Positions 8,168-16,769 of a DNA stretch of 24,556 bases are shown here, one piece after another (position 1 is the first letter of the stretch; the number at the start of each line of letters is the position of its first letter). The notes beneath the pieces are model-generated. The model was not told the DNA's origin and searched no databases. It was given only the letters and a program-made list of their open reading frames with translations. Both the position numbers and the translations under genes were made by a program. Source of the DNA: J089 sp964549745 (GTDB taxonomy: Bacteria; Fidelibacterota; Marinisomatia; Marinisomatales; J089); assembly GCA_964549745.1 (NCBI GenBank), contig CAZJWP010000024.1, positions 1-24,556 of the forward strand. The letters are read 5' to 3'.

Positions 8168-9100
8168 ATGAAAATTGGAGTGATCGGCATGGGGCCGGTC
8201 GGCAGTACGATGGCAGCACATTTACACAATTTTGGAGCGCAGGTCATTGCCTGCGATGTGAATCCGCATATAACAGATGCCATTACCAGTTCCGGGATTA
8301 CACTCACGCATGCGATCGAGATGAAAGCGGAACAGGTTTCGGTCTGCCGCACGATTACCGGTCTAAAGATGTACGATCCGGATTTGGTGATAGTAGCGGT
8401 GAAAGCGCCGGTGATGGATATTGTTTTCAAAGAATTAAAGCAGATCGACAATGAGCGCATGATGGTTTTGTGCGCCCAAAACGGTATCGATAATGAAAAG
8501 CAGGCTGCCGAATATTTCAGCGAAGATCGGGTGATGCGAATGGTGATCAATTATGCCGGAAACATGTCCAACGGAAGCACCGTGTTTGTGAGCTTCTTTA
8601 ACCCGCCCAATTACCTGGCTCCCATGACGGAAAAAGGGAAATCGGTTGCCGAAAAATTCGTCAGCATCCTGAATAAATCCGGACTGAAAACAGAACTGAC
8701 CGATCACATTCAGGATCACGTCTGGGAAAAAGCGATTCTGAACTCCGCACTGAATGCAGTGTGTGCCATTACCCGGCGAACTATGAAGGATGTGATGGAT
8801 TTTCCCAACACCCTGACTTTGGTGGAAGCGCTCCTGGATGAATCGATTCAAACCGCCCGGGCTTCCGGGATCAAATTGCCCGATAATTTTAAAGATTTCA
8901 GCATGACTTACCTGAAAAAAGCCGGTCATCATAAACCATCCATGCTGGCGGATATGGAAGCGGGGCGGAAAACCGAAGTGGACTGGTTGAATGGAAAAGT
9001 TGCTGTTTATGGAAAGATTTCCGGGAGTGACACGCCAATTAATGAGGCGCTGACTTCGATGGTGCATTTAATGGAATTTCCTTCACAGGCTCACACATAA
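8168..9100 (+). CDS. Ketopantoate reductase (PanE/ApbA)-family dehydrogenase of unknown substrate
   Basis: A 310-residue 6-phosphogluconate-dehydrogenase-like protein. The Rossmann motif GVIGMGPVGS is at 4-13. The second strand ends VIACD with Asp30, which in such folds usually favours NAD(H), whereas the E. coli ketopantoate reductase has Arg and uses NADPH. The catalytic pattern is complete: K188, N192 and N196 (spacing K-x3-N-x3-N as in PanE), S258 and E270 twelve residues apart, and N105 in AQNGID. The family reduces 2-oxoacids to (R)-2-hydroxyacids or the reverse. It lies between a BcrB-like subunit and an HgdC-type activator, so pantothenate synthesis is an unlikely role. I start at 8168 because AAGGGGGAAAG precedes it; an ATG at 8150 overlapping the previous stop would add six residues. 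Confidence 0.8.
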   Translation: MKIGVIGMGPVGSTMAAHLHNFGAQVIACDVNPHITDAITSSGITLTHAIEMKAEQVSVCRTITGLKMYDPDLVIVAVKAPVMDIVFKELKQIDNERMMVLCAQNGIDNEKQAAEYFSEDRVMRMVINYAGNMSNGSTVFVSFFNPPNYLAPMTEKGKSVAEKFVSILNKSGLKTELTDHIQDHVWEKAILNSALNAVCAITRRTMKDVMDFPNTLTLVEALLDESIQTARASGIKLPDNFKDFSMTYLKKAGHHKPSMLADMEAGRKTEVDWLNGKVAVYGKISGSDTPINEALTSMVHLMEFPSQAHT

Positions 9101-9109
9101 GTTTCTCCC

Positions 9110-9871
9110 ATGGCAGATCATTATCTAGGCGTTGATTTAGGTTCGTCTTACACCAAGTTTGTGGTGATTGATGACAAGGGTGATCTCTGTTTTTCGGAGG
9201 TAGTGAGAACCCTGACCCGGGACCGGAGCAAGTTTAATAATATTGTTGAGAAGATTAATACTAACTATAGCATTAACAAGAGTTGTTCAACCGGATATGG
9301 AAGAAATACTTACCCGGCAGACCTGAAAAAAACGGAGTTGATCTGTGCTTCCTCCGGAGTGTCCTTCAAAGTCCCGGATCAGGAAAAAACGATCCTGGAT
9401 ATTGGCGGGGAGGACATCAAGATCATTCGCTGCAAGGGAGACGGAACCGTGGTTCGATTTTCCATGAATGATAAATGTTCTGCCGGAACCGGCGCCTTTA
9501 TCACCGAGATTGCGGAGCGCGCTGAACTGGATTTGAGCCAAATGAGCGCCATGGCCGAACAATCGGATTCCGAACGGCAGATCAACAGTTTTTGCACCGT
9601 GTTTGCCAAGTCAGAAATTCTGACCTGGATTTTTGACGGCACCTCGGATGAAGACATTGCCAGGGGGATTTATTTATCAATCGTGAACCGGGTCTGCAAA
9701 CTACCGCTGACCCGAGAACTTCCGGTCTACTTATGCGGCGGGGTGATCGCGTATCATCCGTATTTGCAGGTTCTCTTGCAACGGGAACTGAATCTGGAGG
9801 TTCAGGTCGCACCTTACCCACAATATAGTGTGGCTTACGGCGCGGCTGTTTTAGCAAAAAAAGGAGTTTAA
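9110..9871 (+). CDS. HgdC/BadG-type ATPase activator (CoA-substrate-specific enzyme activase)
   Basis: A 253-residue ASKHA ATPase, the usual length for the homodimeric activators of 2-hydroxyacyl-CoA dehydratases (HgdC, HadI, FldI). It carries GVDLGSSYTKFVVI (7-20), STGYGRNTYPAD, LDIGGEDIKII (97-106; GGED in place of the common GGQD), NDKCSAGTGAF with C123, NSFCTVFAKSE with C162, and CGGVIAYHP as the adenosine motif. C123 and C162 would bridge a single [4Fe-4S] across the dimer. The usual His after TEI is absent (TELICASSG). It is distinct from BcrA and BcrD, so the operon encodes three such ATPases. Its most likely client is the BcrB-like protein at 6948-8153. There is no clear Shine-Dalgarno before 9110. 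Confidence 0.85.
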   Translation: MADHYLGVDLGSSYTKFVVIDDKGDLCFSEVVRTLTRDRSKFNNIVEKINTNYSINKSCSTGYGRNTYPADLKKTELICASSGVSFKVPDQEKTILDIGGEDIKIIRCKGDGTVVRFSMNDKCSAGTGAFITEIAERAELDLSQMSAMAEQSDSERQINSFCTVFAKSEILTWIFDGTSDEDIARGIYLSIVNRVCKLPLTRELPVYLCGGVIAYHPYLQVLLQRELNLEVQVAPYPQYSVAYGAAVLAKKGV

Positions 9872-9872
9872 G

Positions 9873-11123
9873 ATGGGGACAAAACGCATATTTGGCGCGG
9901 TTTATGACGAAATATTTTTAGTGAATGGCGCCCGGACGCCGTTTGGACGATTTTGCGGAACACTTGGGACAGTCAATCCTACCGATCTGGGTATTTCTGT
10001 ATCCAAAGCAACCTTGGAGCGGTCCGGTGTTAAACCGGATGAGATCGATCACGTCGTGTTCGCCAACATTATTCAGTCCGGGTATGATGCTTTGTATTTG
10101 CCGCGGCACATTGGTCTTTATTGCGGAATTCCCGAGACCGTTCCGGCGCAACTGGTGCAACGAATTTGCGGTTCCGGTTTCGAATCGATCATCACCGGCT
10201 CAGAGAATATTATTCTGGGCAAAGCCGGGATAGTATTGGCCGGCGGTTCTGAAAATATGACCCTGGCGCCCACGTCTTCTTTCGGTAACCGATTGGGTTA
10301 CCGGCTTGGCGCGGTGCAGTTCAAGGATATGTTGTGGGAAGGTCTCATGGATCCGGCATCCGGTTGCACCATGGGCGATACAGCCGAAAATTTGGCTGTA
10401 GAATACAAAATTTCACGGGAGGACGTGGATACGTTCGCATTGCGATCCCAATCGCTTGCCATTGCAGCCACACAGTCCGGTCGGTTGGCTGAGGAAATGA
10501 TCACCATGAATTCCGGCATCCACGAACAGGAAGGATTGAAACCACGTAAATACCGGATGAATCCATCCCGGGCATCGTTGGATCACGATGAAAACATTCG
10601 CGAAACAACAGCAGATAAACTGGCGGCTCTGCCTCCGACTTTTGCGAAAGACGGTGTCCAGTCCGCCGGGAATTCCAGCGGTATTGTGGACGGTGCTTCG
10701 GCCGTAGTGGTCGCCTCCGGTTCGGAGGTGAAAACCAAAAGCCTAAAACCCCTGGCACGGATTGTAGCATCAGCTTCGGCCGGTGTTTCTCCGCGCATCA
10801 TGGGTATCGGACCGGCTCCGGCGATCCGCAATGTTTTGGAGTTGGCCGGGATAAGCCAGGATGCCATTGGACTTTTTGAAATCAACGAAGCATTCGGAGC
10901 TCAGATTGTTGCCGTTGAACGTGAACTTAAGCTGGATCGGGAAACCCTGAATGTAAACGGCGGCGCCATTGCCCTCGGGCATCCGCTGGGAGCCACCGGA
11001 ACACGATTAACCCACACTTTGGCCATCGAGATGCAGAAACGGAATGTGCAATACGGCATTGCGTCCGCCTGTATCGGCGGTGGACAGGGAACGGCCATCC
11101 TGCTCGAAAAGGTGGACGCATGA
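9873..11123 (+). CDS. Thiolase (acetyl-CoA C-acyltransferase)
   Basis: A 416-residue degradative thiolase. The acyl-accepting cysteine is C99 in VQRICGSGFES, FEINEAF carries the conserved Asn-Glu, H370 sits in ALGHPLGATG, and C400 in SACIGGGQG is the proton-shuttling cysteine, so the active site is complete. Its role is CoA-dependent cleavage of a 3-oxoacyl-CoA. In this pathway 3-oxopimeloyl-CoA (to glutaryl-CoA and acetyl-CoA) or acetoacetyl-CoA are the expected substrates. A second thiolase lies at 16770-17909, which fits a division of labour between the two. AGGAG at 9862-9866, six bases before the ATG, supports the start. It has a roughly 12-residue N-terminal extension before the first strand. 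Confidence 0.92.
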   Translation: MGTKRIFGAVYDEIFLVNGARTPFGRFCGTLGTVNPTDLGISVSKATLERSGVKPDEIDHVVFANIIQSGYDALYLPRHIGLYCGIPETVPAQLVQRICGSGFESIITGSENIILGKAGIVLAGGSENMTLAPTSSFGNRLGYRLGAVQFKDMLWEGLMDPASGCTMGDTAENLAVEYKISREDVDTFALRSQSLAIAATQSGRLAEEMITMNSGIHEQEGLKPRKYRMNPSRASLDHDENIRETTADKLAALPPTFAKDGVQSAGNSSGIVDGASAVVVASGSEVKTKSLKPLARIVASASAGVSPRIMGIGPAPAIRNVLELAGISQDAIGLFEINEAFGAQIVAVERELKLDRETLNVNGGAIALGHPLGATGTRLTHTLAIEMQKRNVQYGIASACIGGGQGTAILLEKVDA

Positions 11124-12166
11124 TTCGCGGTTTCCAGATGACCGGTAAAGACCAACCTTTGGAACGTGTAGAACTGGAGACTCCCGATCTGAAAGAAGGC
11201 GAAGCGCTGGTCAAAGTGGCCGGTTGCGGTGTGTGTCATACGGATATCAGTTTTTGGCACTATGGCGTTCCGACCCGACATGAATTGCCGCTGATTCTGG
11301 GCCATGAAATTTCCGGGACCGTTGTACAGGGTTCGGACCGTTGGTTGAACAAAGCAGTAATCGTTCCGGCGGTTTTGCCATGCGGACATTGCGATCTGTG
11401 CCGGAGTGGACGAAGCAACATTTGTCAAAACCAGCAAATGCCGGGGAACGACTTTCACGGTGGTTTTGCCAATCATGTCGTTGTGCCTGAAAAATATTTG
11501 GCAGCCGTTCCGGATTCGCTGAACCAAAGCCATGATTTGGCGGAATTGGCCGTGATTGCCGACGCCGTGTCCACACCTTACCAGGTGGTGAAGAAAAGCG
11601 GCCTGGAAGCAGGCGATTTTGCCATTCTGATCGGGGTGGGCGGTATTGGTTTATATGCCGCTCAAATCGCAACGCTCACCGGCGCAGTCGTGTTGGCTAT
11701 CGACATTGACGACCAAAAACTGGACCAGGTGCGTGATGTAGGTGTGGGACGAACGCTCAATACCAGGGGCATGGACATCCGATCCATTAAATCAGAAGTA
11801 AAGGCCATTGGCAGGGAATCAGGTGTGAGTCCGTACCAGTGGAAAATATTTGAACTGTCCGGAACCAAAGCCGGTCAGGAACTTGGGTTCGCACTTTTAG
11901 GAATTGCCGGAACGCTATCTATTGTTGGGTTTACATTAGACAAGCTGGAAGTCAGGCTCAGCAATCTTATGGCCTTTGATGCACAAGTTATTGGAACTTG
12001 GGGTTGCAAACCGGAACTGTATCCGGACGTTATCGATCTGGTGAATGAAGGCCGGATCAAGATCAAACCTTTTATTGAAACGCATCCGTTATCGGAAATC
12101 AACGACGTGTTCAATCAGGCAGTGAATAATCCCGGCCTTAAACGTCCGATTCTGATACCGGATTAA
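11120..12166 (+). CDS. had: 6-hydroxycyclohex-1-ene-1-carbonyl-CoA dehydrogenase (zinc-type medium-chain dehydrogenase)
   Basis: A 348-residue medium-chain dehydrogenase. In the bcr-type pathway it oxidises 6-hydroxycyclohex-1-ene-1-carbonyl-CoA to the 6-oxo compound with NAD+. The catalytic-zinc ligands are C39 in GVCHTD and H62 in LGHEISG. The structural zinc lobe is CGHCDLCRSGRSNIC (C88, C91, C94, C102). The nucleotide fold has GVGGIG and a following AIDIDD whose Asp suggests NAD+. The fold alone does not give the substrate; the assignment rests on the adjacent oah and dch genes and on resemblance to Thauera Had. It overlaps the thiolase by four bases (ATGA). Confidence 0.87.
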   Translation: MIRGFQMTGKDQPLERVELETPDLKEGEALVKVAGCGVCHTDISFWHYGVPTRHELPLILGHEISGTVVQGSDRWLNKAVIVPAVLPCGHCDLCRSGRSNICQNQQMPGNDFHGGFANHVVVPEKYLAAVPDSLNQSHDLAELAVIADAVSTPYQVVKKSGLEAGDFAILIGVGGIGLYAAQIATLTGAVVLAIDIDDQKLDQVRDVGVGRTLNTRGMDIRSIKSEVKAIGRESGVSPYQWKIFELSGTKAGQELGFALLGIAGTLSIVGFTLDKLEVRLSNLMAFDAQVIGTWGCKPELYPDVIDLVNEGRIKIKPFIETHPLSEINDVFNQAVNNPGLKRPILIPD

Positions 12167-12182
12167 AATCTTTGAGGTCAAC

Positions 12183-13271
12183 ATGCCAAAATCAGAACTA
12201 GTGGATCACAATTTAGTCCAAACCAAATATCAGGAAATTATCTACGAATTACGACCCTGCCTGGACAAAGACGGTCAGGCCGTGGCTGGTTTGCACAATG
12301 CCTGGATTTTCCTGAATAATCCCGGTCAGTACAACTCCTATACAACTCAGGCGGTCAAAGAGATCATCCTGGCATTTCGGGAGGCATCCAATGATCGCTC
12401 TGTCGTGTCAGTCGTTTTCACTGCCGTGGGTGATCGGGCTTTCTGTACCGGCGGCAACACCAGGGAATATGCCGAGTATTATGCCGGACGCCCGCTGGAA
12501 TACAAGCAGTACATGCGGCTTTTCAACGACATGATCACCTCCATTTTGCATTGCGACAAACCGGTGATCTGTCGTGTGAATGGCATGCGTATCGCCGGGG
12601 GACAGGAAATCGGCATGGCCTGTGATTTTTCCGTAGCCAGTGATCTGGCGGTTTTCGGCCAGGCCGGACCGAAACACGGCAGCGCGCCCGATGGCGGCAG
12701 TACCGATTTTCTGCATTTGTACGTAGGCATTGAACGAGCCATGCAAAGCAGTACGCTCTGCGAAATGTGGTCCGCCTACGAAGCGCTGTATTACGGACTC
12801 ATCACTGCGGCAGTGCCCGTGTTGAAGGTGGGAAATCGGTTCGTCCCGAATCCGTTGGTTATTACGGATCGGTTTGTGGGTGAAACCGGCCAGATCGTTT
12901 ATGGAAAGAAAAAAGCCGGTGAATTGATGGATCAGGCAAAGGAAATTTATAAGCAGGGCGCAATTGATCTGTCTCCTTTGGATAATGCCGTAAATGATTT
13001 GACAACGAAGTTCATGTACATGATGCCCGATTGTGTAAACAAAACATTGAACAGTCTGCGAAAAAAGAAATTGGAACACTGGAATAACAATGCCCAGACC
13101 AATCGGGACTGGCTCGCTCTGAATATGATGACTGAAGCTAAGGCGGGTTTTAGAGCTTTTAATGAAGGACCGAAAGGAAACCGGGAGGTGGACTTCATCA
13201 AACTTCGACAGAAACTGGCCAACGGTGAACCGTGGAGTGATGAATTGATCGAATCCATCTTGCCGGGATAG
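12183..13271 (+). CDS. oah: 6-oxocyclohex-1-ene-1-carbonyl-CoA hydrolase (ring-opening)
   Basis: A 362-residue crotonase-superfamily enzyme that adds two waters to 6-oxocyclohex-1-ene-1-carbonyl-CoA and opens the ring to 3-hydroxypimeloyl-CoA. The family markers are strong: FCTGGNTREYAEYYAGRPLE (about 88-106), RIAGGQEIGMACDFS with E142, and FGQAGPKHGSAPDGGSTDF (about 158-176), where the second crotonase glutamate is replaced by this His/Asp-containing loop. It is much longer than simple enoyl-CoA hydratases, as expected for Oah/BamA/BzdY. This ring-opening enzyme is a standard functional marker for anaerobic benzoyl-CoA degradation, and its presence makes the pathway assignment firm. A TTGAGGTCAAC stretch precedes the ATG. 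Confidence 0.95.
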   Translation: MPKSELVDHNLVQTKYQEIIYELRPCLDKDGQAVAGLHNAWIFLNNPGQYNSYTTQAVKEIILAFREASNDRSVVSVVFTAVGDRAFCTGGNTREYAEYYAGRPLEYKQYMRLFNDMITSILHCDKPVICRVNGMRIAGGQEIGMACDFSVASDLAVFGQAGPKHGSAPDGGSTDFLHLYVGIERAMQSSTLCEMWSAYEALYYGLITAAVPVLKVGNRFVPNPLVITDRFVGETGQIVYGKKKAGELMDQAKEIYKQGAIDLSPLDNAVNDLTTKFMYMMPDCVNKTLNSLRKKKLEHWNNNAQTNRDWLALNMMTEAKAGFRAFNEGPKGNREVDFIKLRQKLANGEPWSDELIESILPG

Positions 13272-13278
13272 GACCAAG

Positions 13279-14061
13279 ATGAAAGAATATCCCAAAGTCC
13301 AAACCGAAACCCGGCAAGACGGCCAAGCGCTGGAGATCGTCCTCAACGATCCCAAAGCGAACGTTCTTGATTCAATCATGATGGCGTCCATTTCGGAGGT
13401 ATTGTCGGAAGCAGGACAGCAACAGGATTTAAAGTGCCTGATCTTTCGCGGAGCAGGTGACCACTTTTCATTTGGAGCCAGCGTTCCGGAGCATACCAAA
13501 GAAAATGCGCCCGAAATGCTGAAACAGTTTCATGGCTTATTCTATCAATTGGCGGATTTGGCGATCCCGACGGTCGCCATGATTTCCGGCCAATGTTTGG
13601 GCGGCGGATTTGAACTGGCGCTCATGTGTGATTTCATGTTTACCGACGAGAGCGCTTCCTGCGGCCAACCGGAAATCCGATTGGGTGTATTTGCACCGCC
13701 GGCGTCCCTGATCCTGCCATTGAAGATCGGTCAGGTAAAAGCAGAGGAAATCCTGCTTACCGGGAATCTGGTCAGTGGACAAACGCTGAAAGAGCTGGGA
13801 TTGTGCATTGATGTATTTCCAAACCAGGAAGCGATGCAATCCGGCGGGAATGAGTGGATTTCCAAAAACCTGCTCCCCAAGAGCGCATCATCGTTGAAAC
13901 GGGCCGTAAAAGCATCGCGGTGGCGATTCAATCGCCACCTGCGAAAACATTTGGCCGAACTGGAAAAATTTTACATCAACGACCTGATGAAGACCAAGGA
14001 TGCCAATGAGGGTATTCGATCCTTTTTGGAGCGGAGAAAACCAAAATGGGGGAATTCATGA
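13279..14061 (+). CDS. dch: Cyclohexa-1,5-diene-1-carbonyl-CoA hydratase
   Basis: A 260-residue crotonase-fold hydratase that converts the product of benzoyl-CoA reductase to 6-hydroxycyclohex-1-ene-1-carbonyl-CoA. HFSFGASVPEH (about 62-72) forms the first oxyanion element; QCLGGGFELALMC carries E112 and GQPEIRLGVFAPPASL carries E132, the two catalytic glutamates at the usual 20-residue spacing. The GVFAPPAS signature after the second glutamate is characteristic of Dch/BadK-type enzymes in my recollection. It sits seven bases after oah, completing a had-oah-dch set. The end overlaps the following gene by four bases. Confidence 0.92.
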   Translation: MKEYPKVQTETRQDGQALEIVLNDPKANVLDSIMMASISEVLSEAGQQQDLKCLIFRGAGDHFSFGASVPEHTKENAPEMLKQFHGLFYQLADLAIPTVAMISGQCLGGGFELALMCDFMFTDESASCGQPEIRLGVFAPPASLILPLKIGQVKAEEILLTGNLVSGQTLKELGLCIDVFPNQEAMQSGGNEWISKNLLPKSASSLKRAVKASRWRFNRHLRKHLAELEKFYINDLMKTKDANEGIRSFLERRKPKWGNS

Positions 14062-16040
14062 CAATTGATACGGTAGGCATTATTGGCGCCGGAACCATGG
14101 GATCGGCGCTGGCACAAAAATTTGCCCAGGAAAACCTGAATGTGATTCTGATGGACCGTGAAACGCAATTCACCAATCGTGGGATGGATCTGATCCGGGG
14201 AACCTTAAAGGAGGGGCAGGACCGGGGCATATTTTCGGAGGAGCGCGTATCCGCGATTTTAGGGCGAATCACACCAACCACGGAACAACGCACACTCAAC
14301 CAATGTGATCTCATTATCGAAGCGATTTTTGAAGATTTTGATGTGAAGAAGGACCTTTTTGAATCGCTTTCGAACCAAGTGCCGGACACCTGTATTTTAG
14401 CCTCTAATACGTCTTCGTTCGGTATTTCGGATCTGGCTCAGTTTGTGAAAAAACCGAAGCGCTTTGTGGGCCTGCATTTCTTCTATCACGCGGCCAAGAA
14501 CCGGTTGGTGGAGATCATTCCCGGCGAACAGACCGATCCGGCCTTGATCGATACCATGTTTGCCTTTATGCAGCGTGTGGGAAAAGATCCTATCACCTGC
14601 AAAGATGCCAATGGTTTTGTGGTCAATCGCTTCTTCGTTCCCTGGCTCAATGAAGCCGTCCGTTTGCTGGAAGAAGGTGTGGCCGATGCCGGAACCATCG
14701 ATTCAGCGGCATGCAAGGCCTTTGGGTGCGGCATGGGACCGTTTGCCCTGATGAATGCCACCGGCGTTCCGATTGCCCTCCACGCCGAAGAAACATTGGC
14801 GGAAGCCTTCGGGGAATTTTACGATCCGGCCAATGCTCTGGAAGCGCAGGTCGCTTTGGGAAATGATTGGCTTATTGAAGAAACCAAGCGTGCCGGTGAA
14901 GAAGCGAAACAAACCATTGAAAATCGACTCATTGGCAGCGTTATGCTGGTGAGCGCCCAACTCCTATCGGAAAAAGTGTGTACGGCCGGCGACCTGGATC
15001 GCGGAGCTGCCATTGGATTGCGTTGGCGAAAAACGCCTATCGTTTTAATGCAAAAATTGGGATGGGACAAAGCCTTCGAATTAATGCAACAGACCGGACA
15101 ACCCTATGATGTTAAACCACCAAGGCGGCTTTCTGCTGAAGATTGGATTCCGGATTATGTGAGCACCTCCGTTAGAGGATCGGTAGGGCGCATCACATTT
15201 AACCGTCCCCAGGGAATGAATGCCCTGAATCCGCAGATAATGGATCAACTTGGGGATGCTTTTCACTCTCTGAATAATGATCCTTCTGTTAAAACCATTG
15301 TACTGACCGGTTCCGGAAAAGCTTTTGTGGCCGGGGCTGACATCAAGTTTTTTGTGGATCACATCAAACGGGGTACGATCCCGGAAATCGTGGAATTCAC
15401 CCGGAAAGGGCAGGAGCTCTTCCGGGAAATTGATGAATCGGAGAAAAGGATTGTCGCCCTGGTGAACGGACTGGCCCTGGGCGGTGGGCTGGAATTGGCG
15501 CTGACAGCCGATAAGATCATTGCGCTGAAATCGGCCAAGTTTGCTTTCCCGGAAACCGGAATTGGGATCTACCCCGGACTGGGCGGAACGTCCCGGACCG
15601 TGAAGCGGGTCGGTAACGGGCTCACCCATTTTCTGGTGGGAACCGGACAAATGATTTCCGCAAAAGATGCCCTGGAAATGGGATTGGTGGACGCGGTGAT
15701 CGGTTGGGACCAATTGGAAACGGCGCTGCAAAATCCGGAAAACTTTTTGGATAGAAACGAATCTGCCTCCGAAAAATGGGCTGAGATTGCCAAGTTATTT
15801 ATTGCATCCCCAACCGATTTGCTGGAGAAACAGGATTTGAATGAAATCCAGCAAAAATTAGTGAAAAAACTTCGTTACAAGGCACCGGTGGCTCTGCGTG
15901 TTGCTCATGAACTCATCGCAGCGGATGCAGAACCGGAAGCGGAACTGGACCACCTGGAAATGATCTTCAAGACTGAAGACGCCCTGACCGGTCTTTCATC
16001 ATTGCTTACCGGGGAACGTCCGGTGTTCAAGGGAGCGTAG
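14058..16040 (+). CDS. Fused 3-hydroxyacyl-CoA dehydrogenase / enoyl-CoA hydratase
   Basis: A 660-residue bifunctional beta-oxidation enzyme with the dehydrogenase first and the hydratase last, the reverse of FadB/FadJ and like archaeal-type fusions. The Rossmann motif GIIGAGTMGSAL is at 7-18, followed by a strand ending in Asp (NAD+). SNTSSF and GLHFF with H140 complete the dehydrogenase core. The hydratase begins near 367 with GADIKFF, LGGGLELAL (E479) and FPETGIGIYPGLGG (E499), so both catalytic glutamates are intact. Expected work: 3-hydroxypimeloyl-CoA to 3-oxopimeloyl-CoA, and crotonyl-CoA to acetoacetyl-CoA. The normal HFFNP motif is replaced by HFFYHAAKNR. I prefer ATG 14058 (four-base overlap, GGGGG upstream) over 14046. 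Confidence 0.9.
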   Translation: MTIDTVGIIGAGTMGSALAQKFAQENLNVILMDRETQFTNRGMDLIRGTLKEGQDRGIFSEERVSAILGRITPTTEQRTLNQCDLIIEAIFEDFDVKKDLFESLSNQVPDTCILASNTSSFGISDLAQFVKKPKRFVGLHFFYHAAKNRLVEIIPGEQTDPALIDTMFAFMQRVGKDPITCKDANGFVVNRFFVPWLNEAVRLLEEGVADAGTIDSAACKAFGCGMGPFALMNATGVPIALHAEETLAEAFGEFYDPANALEAQVALGNDWLIEETKRAGEEAKQTIENRLIGSVMLVSAQLLSEKVCTAGDLDRGAAIGLRWRKTPIVLMQKLGWDKAFELMQQTGQPYDVKPPRRLSAEDWIPDYVSTSVRGSVGRITFNRPQGMNALNPQIMDQLGDAFHSLNNDPSVKTIVLTGSGKAFVAGADIKFFVDHIKRGTIPEIVEFTRKGQELFREIDESEKRIVALVNGLALGGGLELALTADKIIALKSAKFAFPETGIGIYPGLGGTSRTVKRVGNGLTHFLVGTGQMISAKDALEMGLVDAVIGWDQLETALQNPENFLDRNESASEKWAEIAKLFIASPTDLLEKQDLNEIQQKLVKKLRYKAPVALRVAHELIAADAEPEAELDHLEMIFKTEDALTGLSSLLTGERPVFKGA

Positions 16041-16757
16041 ATGTTCACCGGAAAAACTGTTCTGATCACGGGTGGTCTGAAAGGTATCGGTCGGGCGATC
16101 GCAGAGAAATTTGCCGAACGGCACGCCACGGTCTTTACACTGGATATATCGGACGACTCAGATTTGGACTTTCCGGGCAAATGGGTTCACGGCGATGTGA
16201 GCAGGTCCGTAGATGTGGAAAATTTTGTTAAACAGGCAAAGGACGAAACCGGACGGATTGATGTACTGGTGAACAATGCAGGAATCATCCGTGACGGCGC
16301 CATCTGGCATTTGTCGGAAGAAGATTTTGACCAAGTTTTGAATGTGAACCTAAAGGGTGCCTGGCTCATGAGCAAAACGGTGACGCCGATCCTTCGTGAA
16401 CAGCGTTCCGGACGGATTGTGAACATCGCCTCCCGGGCCTGGCTGGGGAATTTTGGGCAGTCCAATTATTCAGCGTCCAAGGGCGGCATTGTGAGCCTGA
16501 CTCGTGTTTTGGCTCTGGAACTGGCCAGCCGGAATGTGACCGTCAATACGGTGGCACCGGGACTGATTGACACAGAATTGACGCAAAATCTGGAACCGGA
16601 TGTTTATCAGCAGTTGGTGAACAAGCAGCCGGGAAAAAAGGCCGGGAAACCGGAGGATGTGGCAGCTGCGGTGGTGTTTTTGGCATCGCCGGAAGCACAG
16701 TTTATTACGGGCCAGTGTTTGTATGTGGATGGAGGGCGCAGCATTGGCGCCGGTTAA
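16041..16757 (+). CDS. Short-chain dehydrogenase/reductase (FabG/BadH-like)
   Basis: A 238-residue classical SDR. The cofactor loop is TGGLKGIG (10-17), a strand ends in Asp35 (NAD+ preference), and NNAG is at 78-81. The catalytic set is S131 in NIASRAWLGNFGQ, Y143 and K147 in YSASK, and it ends with the FITGQCLYVDGG motif. It oxidises a hydroxyacyl-CoA or reduces a ketoacyl thioester. The context suggests 3-hydroxypimeloyl-CoA or a cyclic 2-hydroxyacyl-CoA (as BadH does) rather than fatty-acid synthesis. The precise substrate is not readable. It starts immediately after the stop of the fusion gene, with GGGAG about six bases upstream. Confidence 0.85.
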   Translation: MFTGKTVLITGGLKGIGRAIAEKFAERHATVFTLDISDDSDLDFPGKWVHGDVSRSVDVENFVKQAKDETGRIDVLVNNAGIIRDGAIWHLSEEDFDQVLNVNLKGAWLMSKTVTPILREQRSGRIVNIASRAWLGNFGQSNYSASKGGIVSLTRVLALELASRNVTVNTVAPGLIDTELTQNLEPDVYQQLVNKQPGKKAGKPEDVAAAVVFLASPEAQFITGQCLYVDGGRSIGAG

Positions 16758-16769
16758 CGAAGGGATTAT

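Noticed and set aside
6948..9871. Calling the module a standard 2-hydroxyacyl-CoA dehydratase
   Set aside because: Standard enzymes need two different D-components and usually a CoA-transferase; only one subunit and no transferase are present.
12408..13499. Long minus-strand open frame of 363 codons opposite oah and dch
   Set aside because: It lies entirely opposite two strongly conserved enzymes and shows no family motifs; a by-product of codon bias.
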